The position numbers were made by a program, and so were the translations under genes. A DNA stretch of 64,000 nt from Trichomonas vaginalis G3 (taxonomy: Eukaryota > Parabasalia > Trichomonadida > Trichomonadidae). The notes under the pieces were generated by a model. It made no database searches. It saw only the letters and a list, made by a program, of their open reading frames with translations, and was not told the origin of the DNA. The first letter of the stretch is position 1; each line of letters opens with the position of its first letter. Positions 8,274 through 17,334 of this stretch are shown here, in pieces. The stretch is from positions 186,001 to 250,000 of the forward strand of contig NW_026529259.1 of assembly GCF_026262505.1 (NCBI RefSeq), written 5' to 3'.

Positions 8274-8474
8274 ATGAGCTCCGAGTCACCGAGAAAACTT
8301 GGTCAGATGTTAGCAGCTTACTTCCCCGAGGAGGATGGAAGCGTTACATACATCAGGTTCAAAAACAACGAACCTGGAATTGCGTACCAAATTCGCAATT
8401 ACATGACCATGGAAGAGTACGAAAGGTTCCTACAAGAGAAACCAGCTCTAAACAACTCAGAAAAGAAAGAATAA
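8274..8474 (+). CDS. Small hypothetical protein
   Basis: 66 residues, starting MSSESPRKLGQMLAAYFPEE. Same orientation and same AAAAAGTGACATTTTT leader as the gene at 8039, so the two probably share regulation. Contains a short beta-like stretch (GSVTYIRFKNNEPG) and a helix with EEYERFLQEKP. No family recognised. Confidence 0.5.
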   Translation: MSSESPRKLGQMLAAYFPEEDGSVTYIRFKNNEPGIAYQIRNYMTMEEYERFLQEKPALNNSEKKE

Positions 8475-8502
8475 AAAGTTTAACTCGTAATTGTTTATTT
8501 TT

Positions 8503-9078
8503 TTACTTGTATGGGCAAGCTGCAAGAATGAAGTCGACTATCTCAGTCTTTGTCTTGACCAGTTGGACTGCTCTTGCGAGTACGTCTGTTTTGCGGTCTC
8601 CAGCTGGTGTCTGACCTTCGTAATTGCGCATGTTCTTGAGAGCTCCAACTGTAAATGGTTGTAGGATGAAGAGTCTCTCAGACTGCTTGAGGTAGTCTTC
8701 ACGGTCACGAACCGAATCTGTGGTACGAGTCGAATCGGTCGATTTGAGGGAAGAGACTGAAAGCCTGTCGTCTTCCATAGGGGCAGTAGCATACTCTTTG
8801 CGTAAGCGGTTCAGACCTTCTTCGAAGTCTTGGTCTCTCTTGGACTGAGATTGGAATTTGAATTGGGGTGGAGCTTGCTGGAACATCCAAGGGTTGGGGA
8901 AGTAAGGCATAGGCTGAGGAGGGTAGTTCGGGAAGCCTTGTGGTGGGTAGTAACCTTGAGGTGGAAATTGGTAGTAAATCGGAGGTACTTGCTGGAACTG
9001 AGGTTGCTGAGGAGACTGTTGTGGTTCTTTAGGTTCCTCTGGCTTGGGAATGGGCTCGGTTGGTGGGACGTCGGACAT
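8503..9078 (-). CDS. Proline/glutamine-rich hypothetical protein
   Basis: 191 residues from ATG 9078 (MSDVPPTEPIPKPEEP); a longer frame would need a GTG start. Residues ~15-80 are rich in Pro, Gln, Tyr and Phe (PPQGYYPPQGFPNYPPQ); ~105-130 are Ser/Thr-rich (SVSSLKSTDSTRTTDS); the last 65 form a compact helical domain (LFILQPFTVGALKNM, then RAVQLVKTKTEIVDFILAA). A disordered tail plus a small helical domain could be a structural or nucleic-acid-associated protein, but I cannot assign it. Convergent with the gene at 8274. Confidence 0.55.
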   Translation of the reverse strand: MSDVPPTEPIPKPEEPKEPQQSPQQPQFQQVPPIYYQFPPQGYYPPQGFPNYPPQPMPYFPNPWMFQQAPPQFKFQSQSKRDQDFEEGLNRLRKEYATAPMEDDRLSVSSLKSTDSTRTTDSVRDREDYLKQSERLFILQPFTVGALKNMRNYEGQTPAGDRKTDVLARAVQLVKTKTEIVDFILAACPYK

Positions 9079-9107
9079 TCGTTTGTGGCTTAACCGTCGG
9101 ACCACAA

Positions 9108-9563
9108 CGATAAAAATCTCTGCTCCTAGCAGTACTGCTACTGACAGTAGCAGTACTTTTACTGACAGTAGCAGTACTTTTTCTGACAGTAGCAGTACTT
9201 TTACTGACAGTAGCAGTACTTTTTCTGACAGTAGCAGTACTTTTACTGACAGTAGCAGTACTTTTACTGACAGTAGCAGTACTTTTACTGACAGTAGCAG
9301 TACTTTATCGTCGAAAACCCTCTCAAATTTTCCTTTTTACTGCAACTAGCAGTACTTTTACTGTCAGTAGCAGTACTTTTACTGACAGTAGCAGTACTTT
9401 TACTGACAGTAGCAGTACTTTATCGTCGAAAACCCTCTCAAATTTTCCTTTTTACTGCAACTAGCAGTACTTTTACTGTCAGTAGCAGTACTTTTACTGA
9501 CAGTAGCAGTACTTTTACTGACAGTAGCAGTACTTTTACTGACAGTAGCAGAGATTTTTATCG
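9108..9563. repeat. 21-bp tandem array closed by inverted repeats
   Basis: Unit about CAGTAGCAGTACTTTTACTGA (reported here as position data: 21 bp), repeated about 16 times with a two-fold higher-order insertion containing TCGTCGAAAACCCTCTCAAA. The whole array is bounded by CGATAAAAATCTCTGCT at 9108-9124 and its exact complement AGCAGAGATTTTTATCG at 9547-9563. The units contain the palindrome AGTACT. A Ser/Thr-rich open frame across it follows from the 21-bp period and is not taken as a gene. Confidence 0.9.
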
Positions 9564-9570
9564 TCCAACT

Positions 9571-9810
9571 TTACAAATGTAAACTTATATCGTTCTATTT
9601 TCTTCACTAGGGTCTAACACCAAAGTAACCTTACAAATGTAAACTTATATCGTTCTATTTTCTTCACTAGGGTCTAACACCAAAGTAACCTTACAAATGT
9701 AAACTTATATCGTTCTATTTTCTTCACTAGGGTCTAACACCAAAGTAACCTTACAAATGTAAACTTATATCGTTCTATTTTCTTCACTAGGGTCTAACAC
9801 CAAAGTAACC
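9571..9810. repeat. Four perfect 60-bp tandem repeats
   Basis: Unit starts TTACAAATGTAAACTTATAT and ends CACCAAAGTAACC. The four copies look identical base for base, so they are recent or kept alike by conversion. The first unit begins inside the sequence that closes the 21-bp array. Confidence 0.95.
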
Positions 9811-9849
9811 TATGTACATGAAATTTCACTGCATAAAAGGAAAAAACCT

Positions 9850-9923
9850 GCGCGAATCGGGATTTGAACCGAGGTCTTCGACGCCTTTAACGAGGTAGCC
9901 CATACCACTGAGCTATGAGCCGC
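9850..9923 (-). tRNA. tRNA-like sequence, probably a tRNA pseudogene
   Basis: On the minus strand: an A-box-like TAGCTCAGTGG and a B-box-like GGTTCAAATCC at the right spacing, 74 nt overall. The outer three acceptor pairs (GCG/CGC) hold, but the rest of the acceptor stem and the T stem pair poorly, and no anticodon loop can be read with confidence. The Pol III promoter boxes look intact. Could be a decayed tRNA or a tRNA-derived repeat. Confidence 0.45.
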
Positions 9924-10003
9924 TTACATATTCACAAAAATAAATTGTTTTCATGAGTTTTCTACGATGTTAGAAAAAATGTTATTTTCTAATATCTTCA
10001 CAT

Positions 10004-10864
10004 TCAGTACTTTTTCAGCACTTTTCCGTAGTTGTATATGAAAGACAATTCGAGATAAAAGTCATAGTATAATGGAATAATATGCTGCACACCGTTTGTT
10101 GTGAACCAGACTTGAAAGTCAGAGAAACTGTTACTAGGTGGTTCGTAGAATTTAAAAGCAAAGTCATAAAAGTCCTTACCAATACATAGAAAACTATTGT
10201 TGCTTGAACTGAAACTTGCATGACACATAACATTTTGAGGGTCAAACACATTTCTATAAACTGTCAAATCTGTTGGTGGGCGTATAAATTTAAACGGACC
10301 GTCAGGTGGTAATGGTTCGTTCTGGTTTAGTAACCGAAGAAATTGTGCCCAAGAACGTTTGTCTACTTCCCAAAATAAAAACTGTGTATCTCTTGGAGGG
10401 TTATTTTCAATCCTTTGAAATGAAACTGTGGAGTTCATCTTGTCATATTCTAGTTTCAGATAGTATGTTCCATTTAGTAAAGAGTCGTATTTTTCTTGAA
10501 ATTCCCAATAATATTTGTTCATTTGAGTTTGAAAGTCATTTAGAGTCTTCTCAAGGTTTTCGTCTGAACGAATTGTAAAGATTCTCATTTCGTCAAATTT
10601 GTCTATTAGACCATTAGAACCTCTATACTGACCATGAAAATATACTACGAACATAAATGCGTTAGTTCTTTTTGAAAACAAAACTCTTCTAAATCCTATT
10701 GCCTTTGCATCTGAAGGACTTTGAAGCCAACGAATTGGATAGTCAAACCTGTAAGCACCGGATGAAATTTCTTCATCTGATATAATCCTACCGGCATTTG
10801 TGAAGATATAGTCTAACGGTTTTGTATCTGCTACTTTTGTTCTTTGTTTTTCAACCTGAAACAT
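10004..10864 (-). CDS. Conserved Maverick protein, RWL-motif family (copy 1)
   Basis: 286 residues. Shares with 17335-18183 the pattern TKPLDxxFTNxG, then YRFDYPIRWLQ, KAIGFRR, a long helix with ENLEKTLNDFQTQMNKYY, and near the end YEPPSxSxSDFQVWFTT. Looser relatives occur in M3/M5 (EYPRHWVEYVGGEKAIEIR at 45890-46771, and FKFPTDWIVNINEEKYIGI at 38593-39449). Two copies per element, in all elements, suggest a virion part, for instance a spike base or scaffold. Function not known. Confidence 0.6.
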   Translation of the reverse strand: MFQVEKQRTKVADTKPLDYIFTNAGRIISDEEISSGAYRFDYPIRWLQSPSDAKAIGFRRVLFSKRTNAFMFVVYFHGQYRGSNGLIDKFDEMRIFTIRSDENLEKTLNDFQTQMNKYYWEFQEKYDSLLNGTYYLKLEYDKMNSTVSFQRIENNPPRDTQFLFWEVDKRSWAQFLRLLNQNEPLPPDGPFKFIRPPTDLTVYRNVFDPQNVMCHASFSSSNNSFLCIGKDFYDFAFKFYEPPSNSFSDFQVWFTTNGVQHIIPLYYDFYLELSFIYNYGKVLKKY

Positions 10865-10901
10865 TTAATATATGTAAAAATATACTGTTTTAAAAAATGT
10901 T

Positions 10902-11486
10902 TTAAAATGGTATGCCATATAGCTTCTTGAATTTGTTAAGAAATATTTGAACGCGTTTTCCATCTGTATCTCTAGTGTTTACATAAGCATAGCCTTCCTT
11001 AGTAAAACATACTTGTAATTTCCTATAGTTTACGCCGGTATAAAAGTAGAAAGAGTCTTGTTCTTCGCTATAGTAGTAAAACTCAAACGTATGCTTACCA
11101 TAGTCTGTAATTTCAATTGTTTCATCTTCTAGTTCGTCGACAAATTCGAATACAATATCTCCAAATTTGCCTATGTTCTTACTGTTTTCAGAACAAGTGA
11201 CCCAACGTAAGTTTTCAAGTCTATTGTCGTTTCTTATACGGTTTATATGGTCTACAAAAGGTAAATTGTTAGGGTTCGGTATAAAATGAGTTGCAATGAC
11301 AACATGTTTAAAATAGTGTTTTCCACCAATCCTCATCCTAGCATATCCGTCATTTTGCTCCCATTCGCTTAAAACTCTTTTTGTCTTTTTGTTTCTGACT
11401 TCAAATGACTCACAACAGTGAATTTCATATTTCTCATCTAACAAACAAGTTTCCCAACGGTCTTCTCCAACAAACTCGGCGTACAT
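10902..11486 (-). CDS. HNH endonuclease (NUMOD4/HNH type)
   Basis: 194 residues. An N-terminal NUMOD4-like part (YEIHCCESFEVRNKKTKRVLS) leads to a His-Asn-His core: FKHVVIATHF, then DHINRIRNDNRLENLRW and a NSKN turn, typical of phage and giant-virus HNH homing-type nucleases. The C-terminal ~80 residues, ending TDGKRVQIFLNKFKKLYG, resemble the 106-residue gene at 44777-45097 (TNGKRVSLALSKL), perhaps a DNA-binding module. Expected to nick or cut DNA. It lies between the RWL-motif gene and PolB. Confidence 0.8.
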   Translation of the reverse strand: MYAEFVGEDRWETCLLDEKYEIHCCESFEVRNKKTKRVLSEWEQNDGYARMRIGGKHYFKHVVIATHFIPNPNNLPFVDHINRIRNDNRLENLRWVTCSENSKNIGKFGDIVFEFVDELEDETIEITDYGKHTFEFYYYSEEQDSFYFYTGVNYRKLQVCFTKEGYAYVNTRDTDGKRVQIFLNKFKKLYGIPF

Positions 11487-11562
11487 TTCAAATAAAATAA
11501 AAAAATATTTTTTTTAAAAAATGTTTTATTTCATGCAATGTTTAACTATTTCATGCAATGTT

Positions 11563-13716
11563 TTATTTCATGCAATGTTTTATTTCTGTGCCGTCTTCAA
11601 GTATACCCCAGTACTTACGCTTGGAGAGAACATGAACTTCGGAAAATACCTTGTCTAGCTTAAAACAGCCCATCTTTTCACCGACTAAACCCATTTCAAT
11701 GAGTTTGTTGTACCCTTCTTCGTTCGTCATGAGTGCGTCGATGTTCTCATAGTAAACCTTGACTTTGGATTTGACTTCGGAGAAGAATTTGTTGTACTCG
11801 TCAAGGACTGCTTTTGCGAACTGAGGGTAAGACCAATGTTCGACAATAGGTTTTACTGTGGTTACTAAGCCACCTTGACCTTCGGTGAACTCGTATTTCA
11901 AAACAAAAGGGGAGAACCTTTCAACAAAGTTGTCGACCTTCTCATAGTGTTTACTCTTCATCTTTTGAGGTTTTTTAATGGAATATCCCCATGTCGAATT
12001 CATAAGCAATTTGAGTGTCATTGCAAGTTTGGGGTTTGAAGCTTTCCTAATATCATACATTTGTTGTATGACTTTTCCAACTGTATAGTTCCTTCCCGGG
12101 AACTCGCCGTTTTCGTTTGGAATTCCAGTTGGGATATATTGGACGAACCTCATGTACGCAGCGTTAAGGTCGACATAGTATATTTTTTCGTATGAGTCGA
12201 ACTTGTCGCATCCAATGGGTCCAGTTCGTGGAAATTCAAGTGAGTCTCTTATCTTCTGAGAAACCTCGCCTGTTATCTCATAAACATCGTCAAAGCAACC
12301 TGTTTCATATAAAACCTTCTGACCTAACTCTGATGCTCTCCAATACAATTTGACGTCAATTGGATGTCTCAATGGGAGTTTGTTTATAGCATCTTGAAGT
12401 TCTTGCAACCTCATTGGAAGTTCTTCTGGTTCAGGTTGGTATCCGAACAATCCAACTCCTTTTGGAACTGTGTACTTCTTTTGTACTAGAACTTTGTCTG
12501 GAACAACTTTTGGTCTTGCTAACAGTGAAAAGTTTGTTTCGTCTTTTGGTACAAAACTTTCTGTCAGCTTGTCATCTGGAATCGGTTCCAACAAACCTTT
12601 CTCGAAAAGAATGTTAACAGCTCTGACAATGTTGCACTTGCCTTTTCCGAACAATGGGTTTGTAAGACTTTCGTTCAACATGAAGTGGTTGTGGAAAATT
12701 ACAATCTTCAACCATGGTAAGTCTTTGTCAACAACAAAGTCGTCATGTGAAGAACCTTTCTCAGTCGGAATGTTGACTCGGATATTGACATTTGCCAACG
12801 GTGCAATTTTTGCCAATTGACCTCTGAGAATGTACCTTGTCTTCACACATGACTCAAGATACTTCATCTTCTCTTCTGAAACAAGACCAGAGTTCCTGAG
12901 ACATGTAAGAATGCAAGGTTCGTTGACAATTGTTTCAATTGAATTGTAAATTCCATACCTTGTCAAGTCAATGTCAGACTTATTTATGAACGGAAAGTAT
13001 CCAGCATGTTGTCTGACTGCTTGAGGGTTAGGTTGGTACCATTCGAACTTGACACTTGCAATTCCTTCAATTGCATTCAAAATGTCTGAGTCGGAGTCAA
13101 CCATTTGTTCTCTCTTTGTAGTCTTGAAAGCGTCAAGAAGTTGTGCGGCTGTTGTGACATTGCCATGGGCATAGTATATATGACCATCTAAATCTGTTAC
13201 GGTTAGTCTGAGATTGTATCCTTTCTTATTTCCGTCTTGTATGGCAGCAAGTACACCCATGAAGCCTTCTTTGTTCTTTCCTTCGTCAAAGTTAACTGTA
13301 AAGGTTCGACCTGAACCAATTTTACTTCGAACTTCGCGATACTTTTCATATGCATATCTTGTTCTTTCCATGGGAGCATGTGCGTCTTCACCTTTTCCTT
13401 TTTTCCTTCTCAAAGGATGCAATTGTTCGTCATGTTTCCAGTAGAATCTGGCAAAGCCGTCGTGTCCTTCAACTTGAGGTTCACTAACATCGAAAGGCAT
13501 GTCCATAAGACGTTCTTCTTCTAACCTCTCTAATCTGTTTGGATAATTTGCGCGTGCTGTTTCCAAGTCCATTTCGTAGGTCAGACCAGCCAGTTTGTCA
13601 TAGACTTTTATGGGTCTTCCCTTCCTATATTTAAAATTCTTTGAAACTCTCCAACCATATCTTTCTAACTCTGCTTTTATTCTAGCAGACCTTCTATCCA
13701 TTCTATACGGGGGCAT
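11563..13716 (-). CDS. Protein-primed type B DNA polymerase, divergent
   Basis: 717 residues, shorter than the 1282-residue polymerase at 34663. Polymerase motif A region YYVDLNAAYM, motif B region LLMNSTWGYSIKKP and a motif C-like region YYENIDALM are in order near the C-terminal third. The N-terminal half matches the M3 enzyme too (EPCILTCLRNSGL, then IFHNHFMLNESL, against DNCFVYACIQAGV and VEDHYMLNERL). Role: replication of the element from its protein-capped ends. Its 3' end carries three short repeats of ATTTCATGCAATGTTT. Confidence 0.75.
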   Translation of the reverse strand: MPPYRMDRRSARIKAELERYGWRVSKNFKYRKGRPIKVYDKLAGLTYEMDLETARANYPNRLERLEEERLMDMPFDVSEPQVEGHDGFARFYWKHDEQLHPLRRKKGKGEDAHAPMERTRYAYEKYREVRSKIGSGRTFTVNFDEGKNKEGFMGVLAAIQDGNKKGYNLRLTVTDLDGHIYYAHGNVTTAAQLLDAFKTTKREQMVDSDSDILNAIEGIASVKFEWYQPNPQAVRQHAGYFPFINKSDIDLTRYGIYNSIETIVNEPCILTCLRNSGLVSEEKMKYLESCVKTRYILRGQLAKIAPLANVNIRVNIPTEKGSSHDDFVVDKDLPWLKIVIFHNHFMLNESLTNPLFGKGKCNIVRAVNILFEKGLLEPIPDDKLTESFVPKDETNFSLLARPKVVPDKVLVQKKYTVPKGVGLFGYQPEPEELPMRLQELQDAINKLPLRHPIDVKLYWRASELGQKVLYETGCFDDVYEITGEVSQKIRDSLEFPRTGPIGCDKFDSYEKIYYVDLNAAYMRFVQYIPTGIPNENGEFPGRNYTVGKVIQQMYDIRKASNPKLAMTLKLLMNSTWGYSIKKPQKMKSKHYEKVDNFVERFSPFVLKYEFTEGQGGLVTTVKPIVEHWSYPQFAKAVLDEYNKFFSEVKSKVKVYYENIDALMTNEEGYNKLIEMGLVGEKMGCFKLDKVFSEVHVLSKRKYWGILEDGTEIKHCMK

Positions 13717-13745
13717 TTTTATAAAAATAAAAAAATGTTTTTTCT

Positions 13746-14330
13746 TTACTTAACATAGCCACCTGCTATCATAAGCCTTTGACGCCAACCCATACCAGCT
13801 AATGAAGGTTGACTTGGTTTAGTTTGGAAACTAAACTTTGGTTTTGGTTTATCTTCCGTTTTTGGTTTCTCTTCTTCTATCGGTTTTTCGTCACTTTTCG
13901 GTTCCTCTGACTTTACTTCACTTGCAGGAACAGTTGTGTTGTCAACATCTTCATAAATATCATATGCCATCTGTTTTTGTTTTCCTTTCAACTTTTTGTG
14001 TTTGTTGTAAAGTTTAGAATATTTCGACTCTAAGTCAATGAGATGTTCTATAATGAACTGTTGGTCAGTGAAGTAAACTTTTCCATCTGTTGTCTCGAAA
14101 GCTCCTTCAGACTTCAATATTTTATTTGTGAGAGTCTGTTTCTTTTTTGAGATACTAGCCGTTCCATTTCTATGAAAAGTGACTTTGTAGTTAGGGTTTG
14201 TATTTCCAGACCTGGCACTTTCTATTATTGAATTTTTCTCTTCATCTGTAAGTTCTTTGACAGGTTTTGACAATGGTTCTGAACTTTTTGTTTGTGGTGT
14301 CAAATCTACCGTTTCAACTTCTTCGGTCAT
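13746..14330 (-). CDS. Lys/Glu-rich small protein
   Basis: 194 residues. N-terminal GNTNPNYKVTFHRNGTASISKKK resembles the short strand pattern of the 142-residue gene at 39792 (FYYVSQSKDGKIYVRKRK) and the 78-residue gene at 42369 (GFYVHTMKDGRVQFRK): a beta hairpin with xDGxxxxRK. A coiled coil (DLESKYSKLYNKHKKLKG) and a Pro/Glu/Lys-rich tail follow. Lies just downstream of small virion-like genes and before PolB. Possibly a core or scaffold protein. Confidence 0.55.
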   Translation of the reverse strand: MTEEVETVDLTPQTKSSEPLSKPVKELTDEEKNSIIESARSGNTNPNYKVTFHRNGTASISKKKQTLTNKILKSEGAFETTDGKVYFTDQQFIIEHLIDLESKYSKLYNKHKKLKGKQKQMAYDIYEDVDNTTVPASEVKSEEPKSDEKPIEEEKPKTEDKPKPKFSFQTKPSQPSLAGMGWRQRLMIAGGYVK

Positions 14331-14348
14331 TTCATCTCAGTAAAAATT

Positions 14349-14504
14349 TTAGTTTGGTTTGTTTTCAACTGGTTGTTTAGGTTTTTTAAGTCGGTCTAAA
14401 ACTTCCTGAGGTATAGGAAGAACTTGACAAACACGTGGTTGTGTAACTGCTGGAAGCCGACAAATCCATCTTGAGCCCATTTGTCTCAATGCTGTATTGT
14501 TCAT
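14349..14504 (-). CDS. 51-residue protein, unknown
   Basis: Starts MNNTALRQMGSRWICRLPAV and ends with a Lys/Pro-rich tail. Its start is preceded (minus strand) by TTTTTACTGAGATGA, the same leader as the 194-residue gene that follows it (TTTTTACTGAGATGAA before 14330), which supports it as a real, separately expressed gene. No family recognised. Confidence 0.5.
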   Translation of the reverse strand: MNNTALRQMGSRWICRLPAVTQPRVCQVLPIPQEVLDRLKKPKQPVENKPN

Positions 14505-14523
14505 TTCATCTCAGTAAAAAAAT

Positions 14524-14925
14524 TTACATTCCCCACGTTTGAGGCGGTTGCGGTTGGTTGTTGTTTACCCACTGTTGTGCATGGTTATATCCTCTGTTAA
14601 AGAATCTTTCACCTTGGTCCATATAGTGCCCTGCTTGGTTATAGTAGTCATTTGCTTTGTTATAGTAGTTTCCTGCTTGTCTTCCTACATTGTCCATCCA
14701 TCCTTGAACTTTTCCTCTTGTTTCAGGATTTGGAATAAGATTTGCTGCATCTCGTGCTACCTCCCAACCTTTCTGTACAGTTTGTATAATAGGTTGTGCT
14801 TTCTCTTTCAGTATACCTAATGTACTCAAAATCTTCCTTCCAATTCCAAATGCACCTCTGGCTATTGTTCCCACTGCGGGTAAAAATCTAGATGCGACTC
14901 CTGCTAATGCGCCAAATAAACCCAT
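14524..14925 (-). CDS. Small hydrophobic/amphipathic virion-like protein
   Basis: 133 residues. The N-terminus MGLFGALAGVASRFLPAVGT is Gly/Ala-rich and amphipathic, followed by a helical middle and a Tyr/Asn/Gln-rich tail (NKANDYYNQAGHYMDQ). Similar N-termini at 18188-18430 (MGFFGRIGNFFRNVGRGIWN) and 21698-22222. Such proteins recall adenovirus protein VI and other membrane-acting capsid cement proteins; that is analogy only. Divergent with the integrase gene across a 16-base spacer. Confidence 0.55.
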   Translation of the reverse strand: MGLFGALAGVASRFLPAVGTIARGAFGIGRKILSTLGILKEKAQPIIQTVQKGWEVARDAANLIPNPETRGKVQGWMDNVGRQAGNYYNKANDYYNQAGHYMDQGERFFNRGYNHAQQWVNNNQPQPPQTWGM

Positions 14926-14941
14926 TTCTTATAGGATAAAA

Positions 14942-15901
14942 ATGACGAATCCAAACAAGGACCCCTATGTTTCTAAAGCGACAAAGAAAGCACTCATGGT
15001 AAAAATCTTTAGTTCAACACCAAATGCTTGGTTTATGGATATCTTGGAAAACATTCCGAGGTATAGAGAAGATGGACCACCATACTGGCTAATATTTGTC
15101 GGTCAAAACACAAGATACTGTGAAGCCATACCATTATGGTCCAAAAATATTTTAGATGTGAAAACTGCTTTGACAATATTCGTTGACAAATACCATCCAA
15201 CAAAACTGACATCTGACTGTGAAAGTTCTTTCAAATCAGACGATATTAAAAACTATCTGCGTTCAAAAAATGTAAACCAATATTTCATTGTCGACCAAAA
15301 CCATTCTGCTCTTGGTGTCATTGACAGTTGTATAAAATCTTAAGAGACTTAAACCAACCACAAGGTGGTGAAGCAAATGAAATGTCATATGACGACAAAT
15401 ATAGACATTTCTCCATGGCAAAGATGAGACAAGTTTTAAATATTTACAATAGCCGTAAACAAAAAGGTTTGGGAAACCACTCCCCCGAAGAAATGAAAAA
15501 CAACCCCGACTTAGAGAAAGACTATATATTTAATAGTTTTAGTCAAAAGAGACAAACAAGAAAGAATGCCGGGCTTCAAACTTCAGAAAGGTGACAAAGT
15601 AAAAATAGAAATACCTAAACGCGACCCATATGAAAATACTATTGACTATGACAACAATGGGAACCCGACAGGTACTCGCATTCGTGTTCGTAAAAATAGA
15701 AGAAAGTATACAAGAGAATATTATGAAGTTTTAGGCAAACATGGCAAAATGTACACACTGCAAGCAGAAGATAAAACTACTATTGTCAGACCTCGTTTCA
15801 AACTTGTCAAAGTTCAAGGTGGTATACTTTCAAAGACAGTTCCTAACAAATATAAGACAACTCCTGACGAATATGCTAAAGAAGTTGAAAATGACGACTA
15901 A
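14942..15901 (+). pseudogene. Maverick rve-type integrase, broken
   Basis: Region related to the 361-residue integrase at 29370-30455. Recognisable are the catalytic-core strand region (YWLIFVGQNTRYCEAIPL), LTSDCESSF, the helix with NIYNSRKQKGLGNHSPEEM, and a basic C-terminal SH3/chromo-like part (RKNRRKYTREYYEVLGKHG). The family integrates the element by a retrovirus-like DDE reaction. This copy is broken (about two breaks). Confidence 0.8.
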
Positions 15902-17316
15902 GCATTTCTATACCATGCGTAAACTGTCATGTAAGGTGGCATGTAGTCTTTACTCTGTCCCGTTGTTTGCGTATACCCTGAAACGCGATGTGTATGGTTT
16001 CCTCCTCCTCAGTGTTACTCCAGTAACAATCTATAGCAAACTTAACGTTGTCTTTAACATCATATCCTTTACCTTTTATCATTCCTGACCAATCCCAATA
16101 TCTATGCTTATGCCAACCTGCTTGAAGATGTACTTAAATCTATGTAGTGACTGTGCGCAGGTAAGTTTTCACCTGAAATCGTTTTACTTCCACCTGTTTC
16201 CTTTGAAGAGTTTGCACAATACAAAAACCTGTCGACTATTTGAGTCGCAAGTTCCGAGACCAAGTACTACTTCTGGTTTGGTAGAGTTCATTGACGTGTA
16301 AATAGAACCTATAGGATATAGTGTTTGAAGTATTTCTGTCTTTAACGTTTGAAGCTCTGTTTTGTCAGCTTTCTTATCTAACTCATCGTTAACATATGTT
16401 TTGTCAGCTTTCTTATCTAACTCATCGTTAACATATGTTTTGTCAGCTTTTTATCATATAAATCTTGAGCAGTGAATTTAACTTTGTTTTCATCCTCCAT
16501 GACATAGACATTTCTACATTTAATGTCTTTCATCGTTGTTATGTCATCCTCCGATGTTAAACCTTGTGGAAAGTTAGGAGGTTTCCAATTTAATACATCC
16601 CCACCAGTTCCATCAGGTTCTTCAACCGTTCCTGCAATATTTTCTATACCAACAGTTGCGAAGAAATCGTGTGTATGGTTCTTATCTGCCTTCTTTTCAA
16701 GGCTAACGTTTAAGTCTGTTATTTCAGAAGATGTATGTGTATGTCCAACGTCACTTTTCCTGTTTAAGGTTTCTTGTAAGTTTGTAATATTTGCAATGGT
16801 ATGTGTATGTCCAACGTCACTTTTCCTGTTTAAGGTTTCTTGTAAGTTTGTAATATTTGCAATGGTATGTGTATGAGTCTTTTTAGAATATTCTTTGTCA
16901 GCTCTTGTCACTTCACTTGACATTTTATTGTCAACATATGTTTTGTCTGCTAGTTCAGGATGAGTATGTTCTTTTGTTGCATATGTTGCATCTGCTCTGT
17001 CATGTTCTTCTTGAACTTTTTCAATGACATATTCTTTGTCAGCTTTGTTGCCAACATCTGCTTTCAAAAGAAGTTCTTTTATAGGCTTCTCGTTTAAAGT
17101 TCCTTTTGTTGGATTTACACAGACAGTATGGTTCTTACTGTCTTGAAACAGAAACTCGTCTGTCATTGGGTTTATCGTCAGTTTTAAGTTTCCTTCTTTC
17201 AATGACTCAGATATCTTAGAATAGTTTGAAAAGTTTGTTGTGTTCTTATTTAGAGCTTGTACAATGAGTTGTCGGTTGTGTTGTATTTCTCTCATAGACG
17301 CTGTTTCATTCGACAT
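15902..17316 (-). pseudogene. Tail-fibre-like attachment protein, broken
   Basis: The N-terminal part (from 17316) has a short structured head, then repeated units HTHTIANITNLQETL with RKSD, and KADK/THTH linkers, like phage and giant-virus fibres. The far end, near 15902-15960, reads DYMPPYMTVYAWY, matching the collar-like tip of the M3 fibre (DYMPPYITMHAW). Broken copy (about two breaks). Likely a host- or neighbour-recognition fibre. Divergent from the gene at 17335 with TTTTTATTCTA in the 18-base spacer. Confidence 0.7.
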
Positions 17317-17326
17317 TTTTATTCTA
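17316..17326 (+). promoter_or_regulatory. TCTA-like promoter motif (example)
   Basis: TTTTTATTCTA lies between the divergent starts at 17316 and 17335, only 18 bases apart. The same or a close motif lies at 1585-1595, 4519-4529 (with CCGA), 24611-24621 and before 32709 and 34234. Confidence 0.5.
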
Positions 17327-17334
17327 GATAAAAT

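Noticed and set aside
9044-9349. Ser/Thr-rich open frame over the 21-bp array
   Set aside because: The period of 21 keeps any frame open; it starts antisense to a better gene (8503-9078) and has no leader motif.
7808-9563. CRISPR-like arrays (7808-7940, 9108-9563, also 31671-31820 and 55413-55692)
   Set aside because: Units are directly adjacent with no unique spacers of constant length, no cas genes, and the context is eukaryotic.
12414-13444. Plus-strand frames opposite PolB of M2
   Set aside because: Antisense shadows of a gene with recognisable polymerase motifs.
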